Positions 16,904-24,931 of a stretch of DNA of 64,000 nucleotides are shown here, in pieces. The first letter of the stretch is position 1, and the number at the start of each line of letters is the position of its first letter. The position numbers were made by a program, and so were the translations under genes. Under the pieces are notes generated by a model that was not told the origin of the DNA, searched no databases, and saw nothing but the letters and a program-made list of their open reading frames with translations. The DNA is from CAVVIH01 sp963748295 (lineage in GTDB: Bacteria; Acidobacteriota; Vicinamibacteria; Vicinamibacterales; 2-12-FULL-66-21), in the NCBI GenBank assembly GCA_963748295.1, contig CAVVIH010000008.1, positions 680,484 to 744,483 of the forward strand. The letters are read 5' to 3'.

Positions 16904-17525
16904 ATGTCCCATCGATGGCGGGCCACCGCCGTGATTATCGTCGCGGCGCCGCTAAGACACGGCTGCAGCGAGCAAGTCAAGACACTCAACGAGTTCATCC
17001 CGAAGACCCAGTCGCTGCGCGTCGTGCTGCCCACGGTCACGATCGACGGCGGCATGGCGATCTACCAGCAGGATCGCGAGATCCGGCTGATTCATCCCGG
17101 CCTGGGAAACACGCGCGGCGATCTTGCCGTGTATCTCCCGAAAGAAAAGATTCTCGCCACTGGCGATCTACTGGTTCATCCGGTGCCCTTTGCCTACGGT
17201 TCGTTCATTCCGGAGTGGATCGCCAGTCTGAAGAAGCTCCGCGCACTGGACGTGAAGACGATCGTGCCCGGTCACGGTCCGCTCATGCCAGGGTCCCGAA
17301 TACCTGGACGACGTGATCAAGCTGCTCGAGTCGCTGAATACGCAGGTGAACGACGCCGTCAAGCGCGGCCTCAGCCTCGAGGACACGAAAAAGGCGGTGA
17401 ACCTCGATTCGTTCCGCGAGCGGCTGGCGGGTGACGACCCGGTTCGGAAAGGCGTGTTCGCCGACTCGATCCTGAGAGAAGCGATCGAGCGTGCCTACAA
17501 GGCGGCGAAAGGGGAGAGCCTGTAG
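16904..17525 (+). CDS. Metallo-beta-lactamase-fold protein, N-terminally defective and frameshifted
   Basis: The recognisable part is the C-terminal half of an MBL-fold hydrolase: RLIHPGLGNTRGDLAVYLPKEKILATGDLLVH, then WIASLKKLRALDVKTIVPGHGP, with the metal ligands H of IHPG, D of ATGD and H of PGHG. The N-terminal HxHxDH motif is missing; the first 40 residues look degraded. The frame shifts near 17290, after which EYLDDVIKLLESLNTQVNDAVKRG to YKAAKGESL completes a usual C-terminus. As written it cannot hold the first metal. It lies just before the kinase-fusion gene. Confidence 0.65.
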
Positions 17526-17528
17526 AAT

Positions 17529-17548
17529 CGTGTGCGCCAGAACACACG
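17529..17548 (+). promoter_or_regulatory. Hairpin abutting the start of the kinase-fusion gene
   Basis: CGTGTG, 8-base loop, CACACG, ending on the base before ATG 17549. A TAGAAT box at 17523-17528 directly precedes it, so an mRNA would begin inside the palindrome. No ribosome-binding site is present. This suggests operator control or leaderless-type initiation. Confidence 0.45.
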
Positions 17549-20413
17549 ATGATCGGCTCGAGGCTTCTTCACTATACGGTCGAGGCGCAGCTAGGGCATG
17601 GCGGCATGGGTACCGTGTATCGCGCCCGCGACACGCTGCTCAATCGCACTGTCGCCATCAAAGTGCTGGAGCTGGACGACAAAGAAGCCACCCAGCGTCT
17701 GCTCCATGAGGCCCGCGCCGCGTCCGCGCTGAATCATCCAGGCAGCGTCACCATCCACGGCGTCGAACAACATGGCGACACCGCGTTCATCGTCATGGAG
17801 TACGTGGATGGACAGCCGCTCGACCGGCTCATTCCGGATGGCGGGTTGCCGGTTGGCGAAGTCCTCCGGCGCGGCATCGAGATCGCCGACGCGATTGCCG
17901 CGGCGCACGAACAGGGGATCGTGCACCGCGACATCAAGCCGGGCAACGTGATGATGACCGCGGGAGGACGTCTCAAGGTCCTCGACTTCGGCATTGCCCG
18001 CCGGACGCCGCTCGCGACCGACGCCACGCAGACGATTCTCGCGGGAACGATCAGCGCCGCGGGCGCGATTCTCGGCACGCCTGGATACATGGCTCCGGAG
18101 CAGATCACCGGCAGTCCCGCCGGGCCGCAGTCCGACGTCTTCGCGCTCGGCGCGCTGTTGTATCAGATGGTGACCGGACGCCCGCCGTTCACCGGCGAAT
18201 CCGTATGGGCCACACTCGACGCGACGGTCCGCCGGGATCCTCCGGCGATCGCCTCGCTGCGGCCGGGCGTGCCGCCCCGGCTCGCCGCGATCGTCGCGCG
18301 GGCGCTCGCGAAGAATCCCGACGAACGTTATCGCTCCGCGCGGGAGATCCGCGACGAGCTGGCAGCGCTGCGCGAGGCTGAGCGGGGCACCGCCGCCGCC
18401 GGACGATGGCGTCCCGGACGCATCGGTGTCGCGGCCGCGCTCGTCGTTGCGCTGGCACTGACCGGCATCGCCGCGTGGTCCCTGGTGCGGGCGTCACGGG
18501 CGCGTTGGGCCCGCGACGCCGCGGTTCCGGAGATCACCCGGCTCGCCGCGTCAGGCGATCCCGTCGGCGCTTATCGCCTCGCCCAGCGCGCGCTGAAATC
18601 AGCACCCGATGATCCGCAGGTGTCAGCTGCCTGGGACTCCATTACCCATGCTTTTCCGCTTGCGACCGAGCCAGCCGGCGCGACCGTCGCGATTCGTTCG
18701 CTCGCGGCGAAGGACGAAGGCTGGATCGTGCTCGGTACGACGCCGTTTACGGCGCGTGTGCCGTTCGGACAGTTCCGCTGGCGGTTTTCGAAGGAGGGCT
18801 TTGACACGCGTGAGATCGCGCCGAATCCGTACCCGACGAACATCACGCTGGTCCGATCTGGCAGCAGCCCACAGGGCATGGTTCCGGTTCCGCCGGGCGC
18901 CTACGAGCTCGATCGCTCTCGCACGTCATTGGCATTGCCTGGATTCTGGATCGACACCTACGAAGTCACGAACCGCGACTTCAAGGCCTTCATCGACAGC
19001 GGCGGCTATCAGAAGCGCGAGTACTGGGCGCAGCCGATCGTGAGCGGAGGCAGAACACTCTCCTGGAACGAAGCCATGGCGCTGTTCCGCGATCGCACGG
19101 GCCGCCCGGGGCCGTCGACGTGGGACATCGGGTCGTACCCCGACGGCCAGGCGGACTGGCCGGTCAGCGGCGTCAGCTGGTACGAGGCGGCCGCGTATGC
19201 GGTATTTGCCGGAAAGACGCTGCCCACCGTGTATGAGTGGCGAGTCGCCGCCGGTACGGCCGGCATCTTTTCCGACATGCTGCAGTTCAGCAACTTCGGC
19301 GGGCCTGGGCCGGCGGCCGTCGGCGCGTCCGGCAGCCTGGGACCCTATGGCACTCACGACATGGCCGGGAACGTCAAGGAATGGGTGTGGAACGAGAGCA
19401 GCGAAGGAAAGCGTTTCGTGCTGGGCGGCGCGTGGTTCGAAGCGAGGCATCAGTTCATGGACGAGGATGCGAGGGCATCGCTCTCGCGCGAGCCGGGCTT
19501 CGGTTTTCGCTGCATGCGCGCGAGCGCACCGGTGCCGCCCGACGTCCAGGCCGCGTTGACCGCGCCGATCGTCACGCTCGCGCGTGACCTGTCGGAGCTG
19601 AAGCCGGTCAACGACGATGTCTACAAGGCGTATCGCGGGCTCTTCGAATACGACCGCAGGCCGCTGGACGGCAGAGTCGACGAGCGTGACGACACGAACG
19701 CGCACTGGTCGGTCGAGCGTGTCAGCTTCACGGCGGCGTACGGCAGCGAACGCGTGCCGCTCGTGCTGTTCCTGCCGCGGTCGGCGAAGCCGCCCTACCA
19801 GGTCGCAATCTATTTCCCCGGGTCGGACGCGACGCGCTCGACGTCGAGCCGCAATCTCTACACGCAGTGGCTGCAGTTTCTCGTCCGCAGCGGCCGCGCG
19901 GTGGCGTTTCCGATTTATCAGCAGACCTACGAGCGGCGGCGCAAGTCGACGGGACCGAATTTCCTGCGCGAGATCAGCCTGCACCGCGGGCTGGATGTAC
20001 GGCGCACCGTCGACTATCTGGAAACGCGATCGGATATCGATCACGACAGAATTACGTTCTATGGGATCAGCCTGGGAGCGCAGCTCGGGCCGGTCTACCT
20101 GGCGATCGAGCCGAGGTTGAAGACCGGGGTCCTGCTGTCCGGCGGTTTTGAAACGTGGACGATTCCACCCGAAGTGGATCCGGTCAACTTCGCGCCGCGC
20201 GTCACGCAGCCCGTGATCATGGTCAACGGCCGGGAAGATTTCGATCTCCCGTACGATACGGCGCAGGTGCCGATGTTCAACATGCTCGGCACGCCGGCCG
20301 CCGACAAGCGCCACGTGGTACTGGCGGGCGGTCATATCCCACCCCGCCCCGAGGAAGTCTTCAAGGAAATCCTCGACTGGCTCGATCGCTACCTGGGTCC
20401 GGTCACACGATGA
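17549..20413 (+). CDS. Ser/Thr kinase - formylglycine-enzyme-like - alpha/beta hydrolase fusion
   Basis: 954 residues. The kinase is at about 9-275 (GHGGMGTVYRA, VAIKVLEL with K38, HRDIKPGNVMM at 126, DFGIARR at 146, GYMAPEQITG), then a membrane helix at about 291-312. A PEGA-like beta segment follows (FPLATEPAGATVAIRSL to FRWRFSKEGFDTREI). Residues about 440-685 form a SUMF1/FGE-sulfatase-like domain (VPPGAYELD, FWIDTYEVTNRDFKAFID, PVSGVSWYEAAAYAVFAGK, GNVKEWVWNES). Residues about 690-954 are a hydrolase with ITFYGISLGAQLGPVYLAI (nucleophile motif GISLG) and a late His in LAGGHIPP. The order suggests an intracellular kinase with an exported sensor/enzyme tail. The gene is intact and its stop lies 10 bases from the convergent peptidase. 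Confidence 0.92.
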   Translation: MIGSRLLHYTVEAQLGHGGMGTVYRARDTLLNRTVAIKVLELDDKEATQRLLHEARAASALNHPGSVTIHGVEQHGDTAFIVMEYVDGQPLDRLIPDGGLPVGEVLRRGIEIADAIAAAHEQGIVHRDIKPGNVMMTAGGRLKVLDFGIARRTPLATDATQTILAGTISAAGAILGTPGYMAPEQITGSPAGPQSDVFALGALLYQMVTGRPPFTGESVWATLDATVRRDPPAIASLRPGVPPRLAAIVARALAKNPDERYRSAREIRDELAALREAERGTAAAGRWRPGRIGVAAALVVALALTGIAAWSLVRASRARWARDAAVPEITRLAASGDPVGAYRLAQRALKSAPDDPQVSAAWDSITHAFPLATEPAGATVAIRSLAAKDEGWIVLGTTPFTARVPFGQFRWRFSKEGFDTREIAPNPYPTNITLVRSGSSPQGMVPVPPGAYELDRSRTSLALPGFWIDTYEVTNRDFKAFIDSGGYQKREYWAQPIVSGGRTLSWNEAMALFRDRTGRPGPSTWDIGSYPDGQADWPVSGVSWYEAAAYAVFAGKTLPTVYEWRVAAGTAGIFSDMLQFSNFGGPGPAAVGASGSLGPYGTHDMAGNVKEWVWNESSEGKRFVLGGAWFEARHQFMDEDARASLSREPGFGFRCMRASAPVPPDVQAALTAPIVTLARDLSELKPVNDDVYKAYRGLFEYDRRPLDGRVDERDDTNAHWSVERVSFTAAYGSERVPLVLFLPRSAKPPYQVAIYFPGSDATRSTSSRNLYTQWLQFLVRSGRAVAFPIYQQTYERRRKSTGPNFLREISLHRGLDVRRTVDYLETRSDIDHDRITFYGISLGAQLGPVYLAIEPRLKTGVLLSGGFETWTIPPEVDPVNFAPRVTQPVIMVNGREDFDLPYDTAQVPMFNMLGTPAADKRHVVLAGGHIPPRPEEVFKEILDWLDRYLGPVTR

Positions 20414-20422
20414 GGAGGCCGA

Positions 20423-22545
20423 TCACGGCTTCGGCACCAGACGGATCGATCCCGCCGCTTCGCGCGCGCGCAGCACAGCCATCAGATCCGCCAGCTTCAA
20501 CGGCGTGAATTCACCCGACAGGAAGTCGCGGATTTCCAGGACGGTCATGCGCTTCGGCAGCAGCAGGTTGAATTCGGCGCTCATTTCCTGAGGCAGCGCC
20601 GGTCCGCCCGCCCCACGGCCTGCGCCACGGCCGCCGCCGGCACCTCCCGCGCCAGCGCCGCCGCCTCGGCGCCGCCGGCCGCGTCACGCTGGACGACTTC
20701 GACGATCAGGCTCGCGGCCTCCCGCTCCTCGGCGGAGATCGCCGGCAGCGTCGCGGCGGCCCCGCGCTGCGCAGCCTGCAGCTGATAGGCGGCCTTGACC
20801 TCGTTCAAGAGCGCCGCGGCCCGCTGATCGATCAGCGGAGCGAACGCGCTCGTCTTCTGTTTGCCCGCGGCGACGTTGGTCCACAGGATGCTGGCCGACT
20901 CGATCACCTTCTTCTCGACACCCGCCTGATGATTGATCGCGACCACCGCTTCCCGGTATGCCGCGGCCAGACCCGCAGCGCTCTCGGCGTCAGCGAGATA
21001 CCCGAGGCCTTTCACGTGCGACTCCCCCATGCGCGAGAGGCCGCGCCCGACGTTCTCGTTCAGCACGCGCGCCGCGATTTCGTCGCTGCCGGTCGCCAGC
21101 ACCGCCAGGGCGCCTGTCCCGACGACGGCCGCACGCTTGTATTGCGTCGAGTCCTGCTTGTCCGGCGTGTCTTCCGACGAGTGGTACCACATGTCCGGCC
21201 AGGTAATGAACATCACCGCCGGGATGCCGAACTGCATGTAGGTGACGTGGTCGCTCGCGCCGTAGTGCTTGTCCACCTTGATGTAGAACGCGTCGCTGCT
21301 GCCGCGCGCCGAGACGATCGGCTGCACCGGCCCGTAGCCGTTCGCCCGATACCGCACGCGCTCGCGCGACACCTCGGCGACGTACTCCATCATGCTCTGC
21401 GCGACGTCATTGATGTACGACGGAAAGGTGTCCGGTGTCCGCTGCAGGATCCAGTAGCTCCGGCTCTGACCAACCCGGATGCCCTCCATGTCGAAGTTCA
21501 GATCGCCGATGATGTTCTTGGCTTTCTCCGGGTGGCGCGTCAGCCACTCACGGGTGCCGCTGATTTCGGCGAGCCACTGAAAGTTGATCGTGCGCTTGGG
21601 CCGCGGCAGCTTTCCCTCCTGGATCAGCTTCAGGTAGGCCCGGCCGATTTCGAGCGTGAGCGCGCAGCCGGAATTGTCGTCGTTGGCGCCCTGCTTGATG
21701 ACACCCTCGTACAGGTGGCCGCCAATCGCCACTTCCTGCGTCGTGCTGCCGTCGCCTGGAATCTCGGCGTGGACGATCTCCGAACGCGTCGGCACCTCGA
21801 CGCTCTTCACGATCGAGCGGATCGCGACCTTGTCGCCGCGGGCAAGCATCGATCCGAGCTCGCGCGCCGTCTTCGGGCTGACCGCCCACGCGGCCGTTCC
21901 GGGTTTAGTCGCCGGCGCCGAGGTGGAGACGATCTGGTCCGGATAGTCGTTGGCGCGCTCGAAGCCGATGACGCTGATCCCGATCGCGCCGACCGCGCCC
22001 CTTGACACCGCTTCCGTATATAGCGTGCGGAGGTTCGCGCCGCCCACGCCGTTGGGCACCTCCGACATCAGCGCGAATTTGCCGGTCAGATCCTTGCCCT
22101 CGAAGTCGGCAGCCCTGCCGAAGCCGACGTCGACGAGATCGCCGGTGGCATCCATGTTCGCGTTGAGCGATGCCAGCGAGAGCGCGACGTCGTGGACGTC
22201 GTACAGCTTCACGGCCCGCGGCGACGTCATCCACAGCTCGCCCTGCGTCGGCTGCCACGCCTGGCCCTCCGCGAAGCTCTCGATGACGACGTTGCTGAAG
22301 CCGTACGCCTTCGCGCGTGCAGCCAGGACCTCGCTCTCGCGGAAGTGGCCCTTGTATTCATCGGGCGGACGCACCCGCTGATACGGCACGAGCTCGAGCA
22401 ACGTGTGCATCGCCTGCTCACCCGAGGCCTCGTTGACGATGGCGGTCATCTGCTCGCGGCTGAGGAGCGTGCGATCCTCCCGCTCCTGAGCGACGAGCGC
22501 GCCGGCGGCGGCGGCGAGCATGGCGGCCACGCAGAACCTCTTCAT
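20423..22545 (-). CDS. Secreted M28-family zinc peptidase (C-terminus frameshifted)
   Basis: Starts MKRFCVAAMLAAAAGALVAQ, a signal peptide. Residues 130-260 hold a PA-like insert (TGKFALMSEVPNGVGGANLRTLYTEAVSRGAVGAIGISV). The zinc peptidase core follows: IGGHLYEGVIKQGANDDNSGCALTLEIGRAYL (His/Asp ligands), FQWLAEISGTREWLTRH and later YGASDHVTYMQFGIPAVMFITWPDMWYHSSEDTPD, where the final metal His lies. Near 20615 the frame changes: GPALPQEMSAEFNLLLPKRM to AGSIRLVPKP ends at 20423. The long open frame running upstream of 22545 through the repeats is not coding. Likely an exported aminopeptidase; substrate unknown. Confidence 0.88.
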
Positions 22546-22595
22546 ACGGCATCCTCCAGAAGGGCAGATTATATGAGGTTGTGGCCGAGCTGGGC

Positions 22596-22705
22596 CCTGG
22601 CGAAGGCGGCCTGCCGCGCCGTAGCCTTGGCGGAGGGGAGCTTGCCGCGCCGTTGCCTTGGCGGAGGGGGAGCCTGCCGCGCCGTAGCCTTGGCGAAGGC
22701 GGGTC
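22596..22705. repeat. About 31-bp tandem repeat, 3.5 copies
   Basis: Unit approximately GGCGGAGGGGAGCCTGCCGC GCCGTAGCCTT, with lengths of 30, 31 and 32 bases. It fills the divergent space between the peptidase start and the phospholipase-D-like gene. The copies differ by single changes, so the array is not freshly formed. Confidence 0.8.
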
Positions 22706-22728
22706 CGTAAATTGCACAGCTCGAATCC

Positions 22729-23997
22729 GTGGTCTGGAAACCGGTTCGCCGCGCGCTGATCATCCTCGGCATCGCCGCGGTTGTGGTCGTGTTGCTGCTG
22801 GTCGTCGCCCAGGACCAGGAAACGCTTCGCATCCGCAGCGTGATTTCGGCGGAGGACGCGAGGTATCCCGCGTATCTCGCCGCGCTCGTCGGCGCCGACC
22901 TGACGCGCGGCAACCGATACGACGTTCTGACCAACGGCGATCAGATCTTTCCGGCGATGCTGGATGCGATCAACGGCGCGCGCCGGCGCATCAACTTCGA
23001 GACCTACATCTACGATGCCGGCGCGGTCGCCGACAAGTTCACCAGCGCGCTCGAAGCCGCGGCGCGCCGCGGCGTCAAGGTCAATCTGATTGTCGATGCG
23101 ATCGGCGCATCGTCCATGGAACAGGAGCATGTCGACCGGCTGCGTGAAGCCGGGTGCGCGGTCCGTCAGTTCAACACGCCCAAGTGGTACTCGCTGGAAA
23201 ACCTGAACTACCGCACGCATCGCAAGATCCTCGTCGTCGATGGCGAGATCGGCTTCACCGGCGGCGTCGGCGTCGCCGACCACTGGCTGGGCAACGCGCA
23301 GGACAAGGAGCACTGGCGGGATACACAGGTCCACATGCTTGGGCCGATCGTCCGCCTTCTGGACGGGGCGTTCCACGAAGACCTCATCGAGTCGAGCGAG
23401 ATCGTGGCGCCGGAGATCGACGACACGCCCCAGACGCTCGACGAAGAAGGCGCGTCGCTGCTGGTGCGCAGCTCGCCGACCGGCGGCAGCAACGACCTGA
23501 AGCGCCTCTACCTGCTGCTCATCGCCGGCTCGACGAAAACGCTCGACATCACGACGCCGTACTTCGTCACCGACGAGTCGTCCATGTGGGCGCTCGAGGA
23601 CGCGGTGAAGCGCGGCGTCAGGATACGCATCGCCGTGGAAGGCGACATCACGGACGCGATGCCGGTGAAATACGCCTCGCGCCACGCCTACGACCGGCTG
23701 CTGTCGCTCGGCATCGAGATTCACGAGTATCAGCCGACGATGATGCACACCAAAGTGCTGATCGCGGATCGCATGGTCAGCATGTTCGGCTCGGCGAACT
23801 TCGACAACCGGTCGCTCGAGCTGAACGAGGAGCTGAACGTCGCCGTCGCCAGCCGCGATCTCGCCGCGCGCCTCGCCGCCGACTTCGAGCAGGATCTGAA
23901 AGTGTCGCGCAAGCTGGAGCTGGCGGCGTGGCGCCAGCGGCCGTTGCTGCAGAAGGTGCGTGAGCGTTTCTGGAGCGCATTCGGCGAAATATTCTGA
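22729..23997 (+). CDS. Phospholipase D / cardiolipin-synthase-like protein
   Basis: 422 residues from a GTG. An N-terminal membrane helix (ALIILGIAAVVVVLLLVVA) is followed by two PLD repeats. The first has YRTHRKILVVDGEIGFTGGVGVADHWLG (HxK with D) and the second MMHTKVLIADRMVSMFGSANFDNRSLELNEELNV (HTK). NFETYIYDAG and ITTPYFVTDESS are also typical of the bacterial cardiolipin synthase group. Predicted to transfer phosphatidyl groups at the inner membrane (phosphatidylglycerol to cardiolipin), though related PLD enzymes cannot be excluded. The gene starts right after the 31-bp repeat array. Confidence 0.9.
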   Translation: MVWKPVRRALIILGIAAVVVVLLLVVAQDQETLRIRSVISAEDARYPAYLAALVGADLTRGNRYDVLTNGDQIFPAMLDAINGARRRINFETYIYDAGAVADKFTSALEAAARRGVKVNLIVDAIGASSMEQEHVDRLREAGCAVRQFNTPKWYSLENLNYRTHRKILVVDGEIGFTGGVGVADHWLGNAQDKEHWRDTQVHMLGPIVRLLDGAFHEDLIESSEIVAPEIDDTPQTLDEEGASLLVRSSPTGGSNDLKRLYLLLIAGSTKTLDITTPYFVTDESSMWALEDAVKRGVRIRIAVEGDITDAMPVKYASRHAYDRLLSLGIEIHEYQPTMMHTKVLIADRMVSMFGSANFDNRSLELNEELNVAVASRDLAARLAADFEQDLKVSRKLELAAWRQRPLLQKVRERFWSAFGEIF

Positions 23998-23999
23998 GC

Positions 24000-24053
24000 G
24001 GGGGCCAGGGGCCGGGGGCCGGGGGCCAGGGGCCGGGGGCCGGGGCCGGGACC
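24000..24053. repeat. Heptanucleotide repeat GGGGCCR
   Basis: Seven to eight tandem units of GGGGCCA/GGGGCCG directly after the phospholipase-D-like stop, ending in GGGCCGGGACCGGG. G-runs of 4-5 spaced by 2-3 bases could form G-quadruplexes. The same family appears inverted at 24827-24917. Confidence 0.85.
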
Positions 24054-24103
24054 GGGAAGGATTCAGACATGGCCCGACGGATCCAGAGAAGGCGCGCGAG
24101 TCG

Positions 24104-24301
24104 ATGGCAACAAACTTGAAGAGACAGTCGCGCATGAGCCGAAGAATCAACGTCAACCCGGGACAGTACAAAGTGGCCGGACGCGAACGTCAGGGCGACG
24201 ACATCGTCGCGAGCGAACATAAAGCTGAGCTCAGAACAACCGAAGCATCACGGCCGAAGCGGCCCACCACCCGGAAGCCAGCACCGCGCAAGAGGCGCTG
24301 A
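24104..24301 (+). CDS. Small basic hypothetical protein
   Basis: 65 residues from ATG 24104, or 55 from ATG 24134 (MSRRINVNPGQYKVAGRERQ). The segment INVNPGQYKVAGRERQGDD looks like a constrained protein sequence and is followed by a Lys/Arg/Pro-rich tail (PKRPTTRKPAPRKRR) that could bind nucleic acid. No function can be assigned. The 3' end overlaps the converging four-helix-bundle gene by 71 bases. Confidence 0.45.
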   Translation: MATNLKRQSRMSRRINVNPGQYKVAGRERQGDDIVASEHKAELRTTEASRPKRPTTRKPAPRKRR

Positions 24302-24692
24302 ACGCCGCCGCGGTCTCGAAGCGCAGTCGACGCTTCAACGAGCGCGACAGCGCGTGGAGCATCTTGCCGATGGCCGCTCGCCGCGCCTGGATTCCACGCA
24401 TCTCGTCGTCGCTGCAGTACCCCAGACGGATGGCTAGCTCGATCTGTGTCTCGAACTCCGCCTCCGACCCGAGCGCCACGTTGACGTGATACAGATACGT
24501 TCGAGTGGATTTCCTGTTGTGCCCTTCGGCGATGTTCGAAGGAATGGAGCAGCAACTTCGGCGCACTTGCGCCGTCAGACCGAAGCGCTCCGATGTGGGA
24601 AATCGCTCCGTAAGCTTGTAAGAATCGACGACCAACGTCATTGCCTCCTGCCAAACCACTAGGTCGCGAAAACTTGCGATCTCTCCTGCCAT
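24231..24692 (-). CDS. Four-helix-bundle protein (23S rRNA intervening-sequence-protein family)
   Basis: About 153 residues from ATG 24692 (MAGEIASFRDLVVWQEAM). The family signature is clear: FRDLVVWQEAMTLVVDSYKLTERFP, RRSCCSIPSNIAEGHNRKS, YLYHVNVALGSEAEFETQIELAIRLGY. Members form pentameric four-helix bundles and are encoded within 23S rRNA insertions or as stray genes near repeats and retroelements; the function is not settled. The C-terminal 35 residues are longer than usual and overlap a converging gene. The gene lies between two inverted GGGGCCR arrays. Confidence 0.85.
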   Translation of the reverse strand: MAGEIASFRDLVVWQEAMTLVVDSYKLTERFPTSERFGLTAQVRRSCCSIPSNIAEGHNRKSTRTYLYHVNVALGSEAEFETQIELAIRLGYCSDDEMRGIQARRAAIGKMLHALSRSLKRRLRFETAAAFSASCAVLASGWWAASAVMLRLF

Positions 24693-24826
24693 CGTCCGCC
24701 TCCGCATTAACTGCAGCGCATGTTGCGCGTCGCGTGCGCAGAAATTGCGACGTTTTCACTCGAATGCCGCACATACGCGCGTTGTGTGCACGAGCAGAGC
24801 AAGTCGTCGGCCGACCTGAAGACTTC

Positions 24827-24917
24827 CTGGCCCCCGGGCCCCTGACCTTCCTGGCCCCCGGCCCCTGGCCCCTGGCCGCTGAACTTCCTGGCCCCCGGCC
24901 CCTGGCCCCCGGTCCCT
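24827..24917. repeat. Inverted copy of the GGGGCCR heptanucleotide array
   Basis: Runs of GGCCCCC/GGCCCCT separated three times by CTTCCT or AACTTCCT, so the minus strand reads GGGGCCR units. It ends 2 bases before the -10 of gltX. Together with 24000-24053 it flanks the four-helix-bundle gene. Confidence 0.8.
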
Positions 24918-24919
24918 AC

Positions 24920-24925
24920 TAGAAT
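24920..24925 (+). promoter_or_regulatory. -10 box of gltX
   Basis: TAGAAT with only 6 bases before the ATG of gltX, and no Shine-Dalgarno sequence. A leaderless mRNA is likely. Confidence 0.5.
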
Positions 24926-24931
24926 CAGCTG

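Noticed and set aside
18926..20335. 469-codon minus-strand frame within the kinase fusion gene
   Set aside because: Antisense to FGE-like and hydrolase domains with clear motifs; no recognisable protein of its own.
22596..22705. CRISPR array
   Set aside because: The units are contiguous and contain no unique spacers; no cas genes are present.
22546..24171. Upstream extension of the M28 peptidase frame to 24171
   Set aside because: It is antisense to the phospholipase-D-like gene and crosses the 31-bp repeats. The signal peptide at 22545 marks the real start.
24000..24917. Insertion sequence with inverted terminal repeats
   Set aside because: The inverted arrays are simple heptanucleotide repeats and there is no transposase between them.
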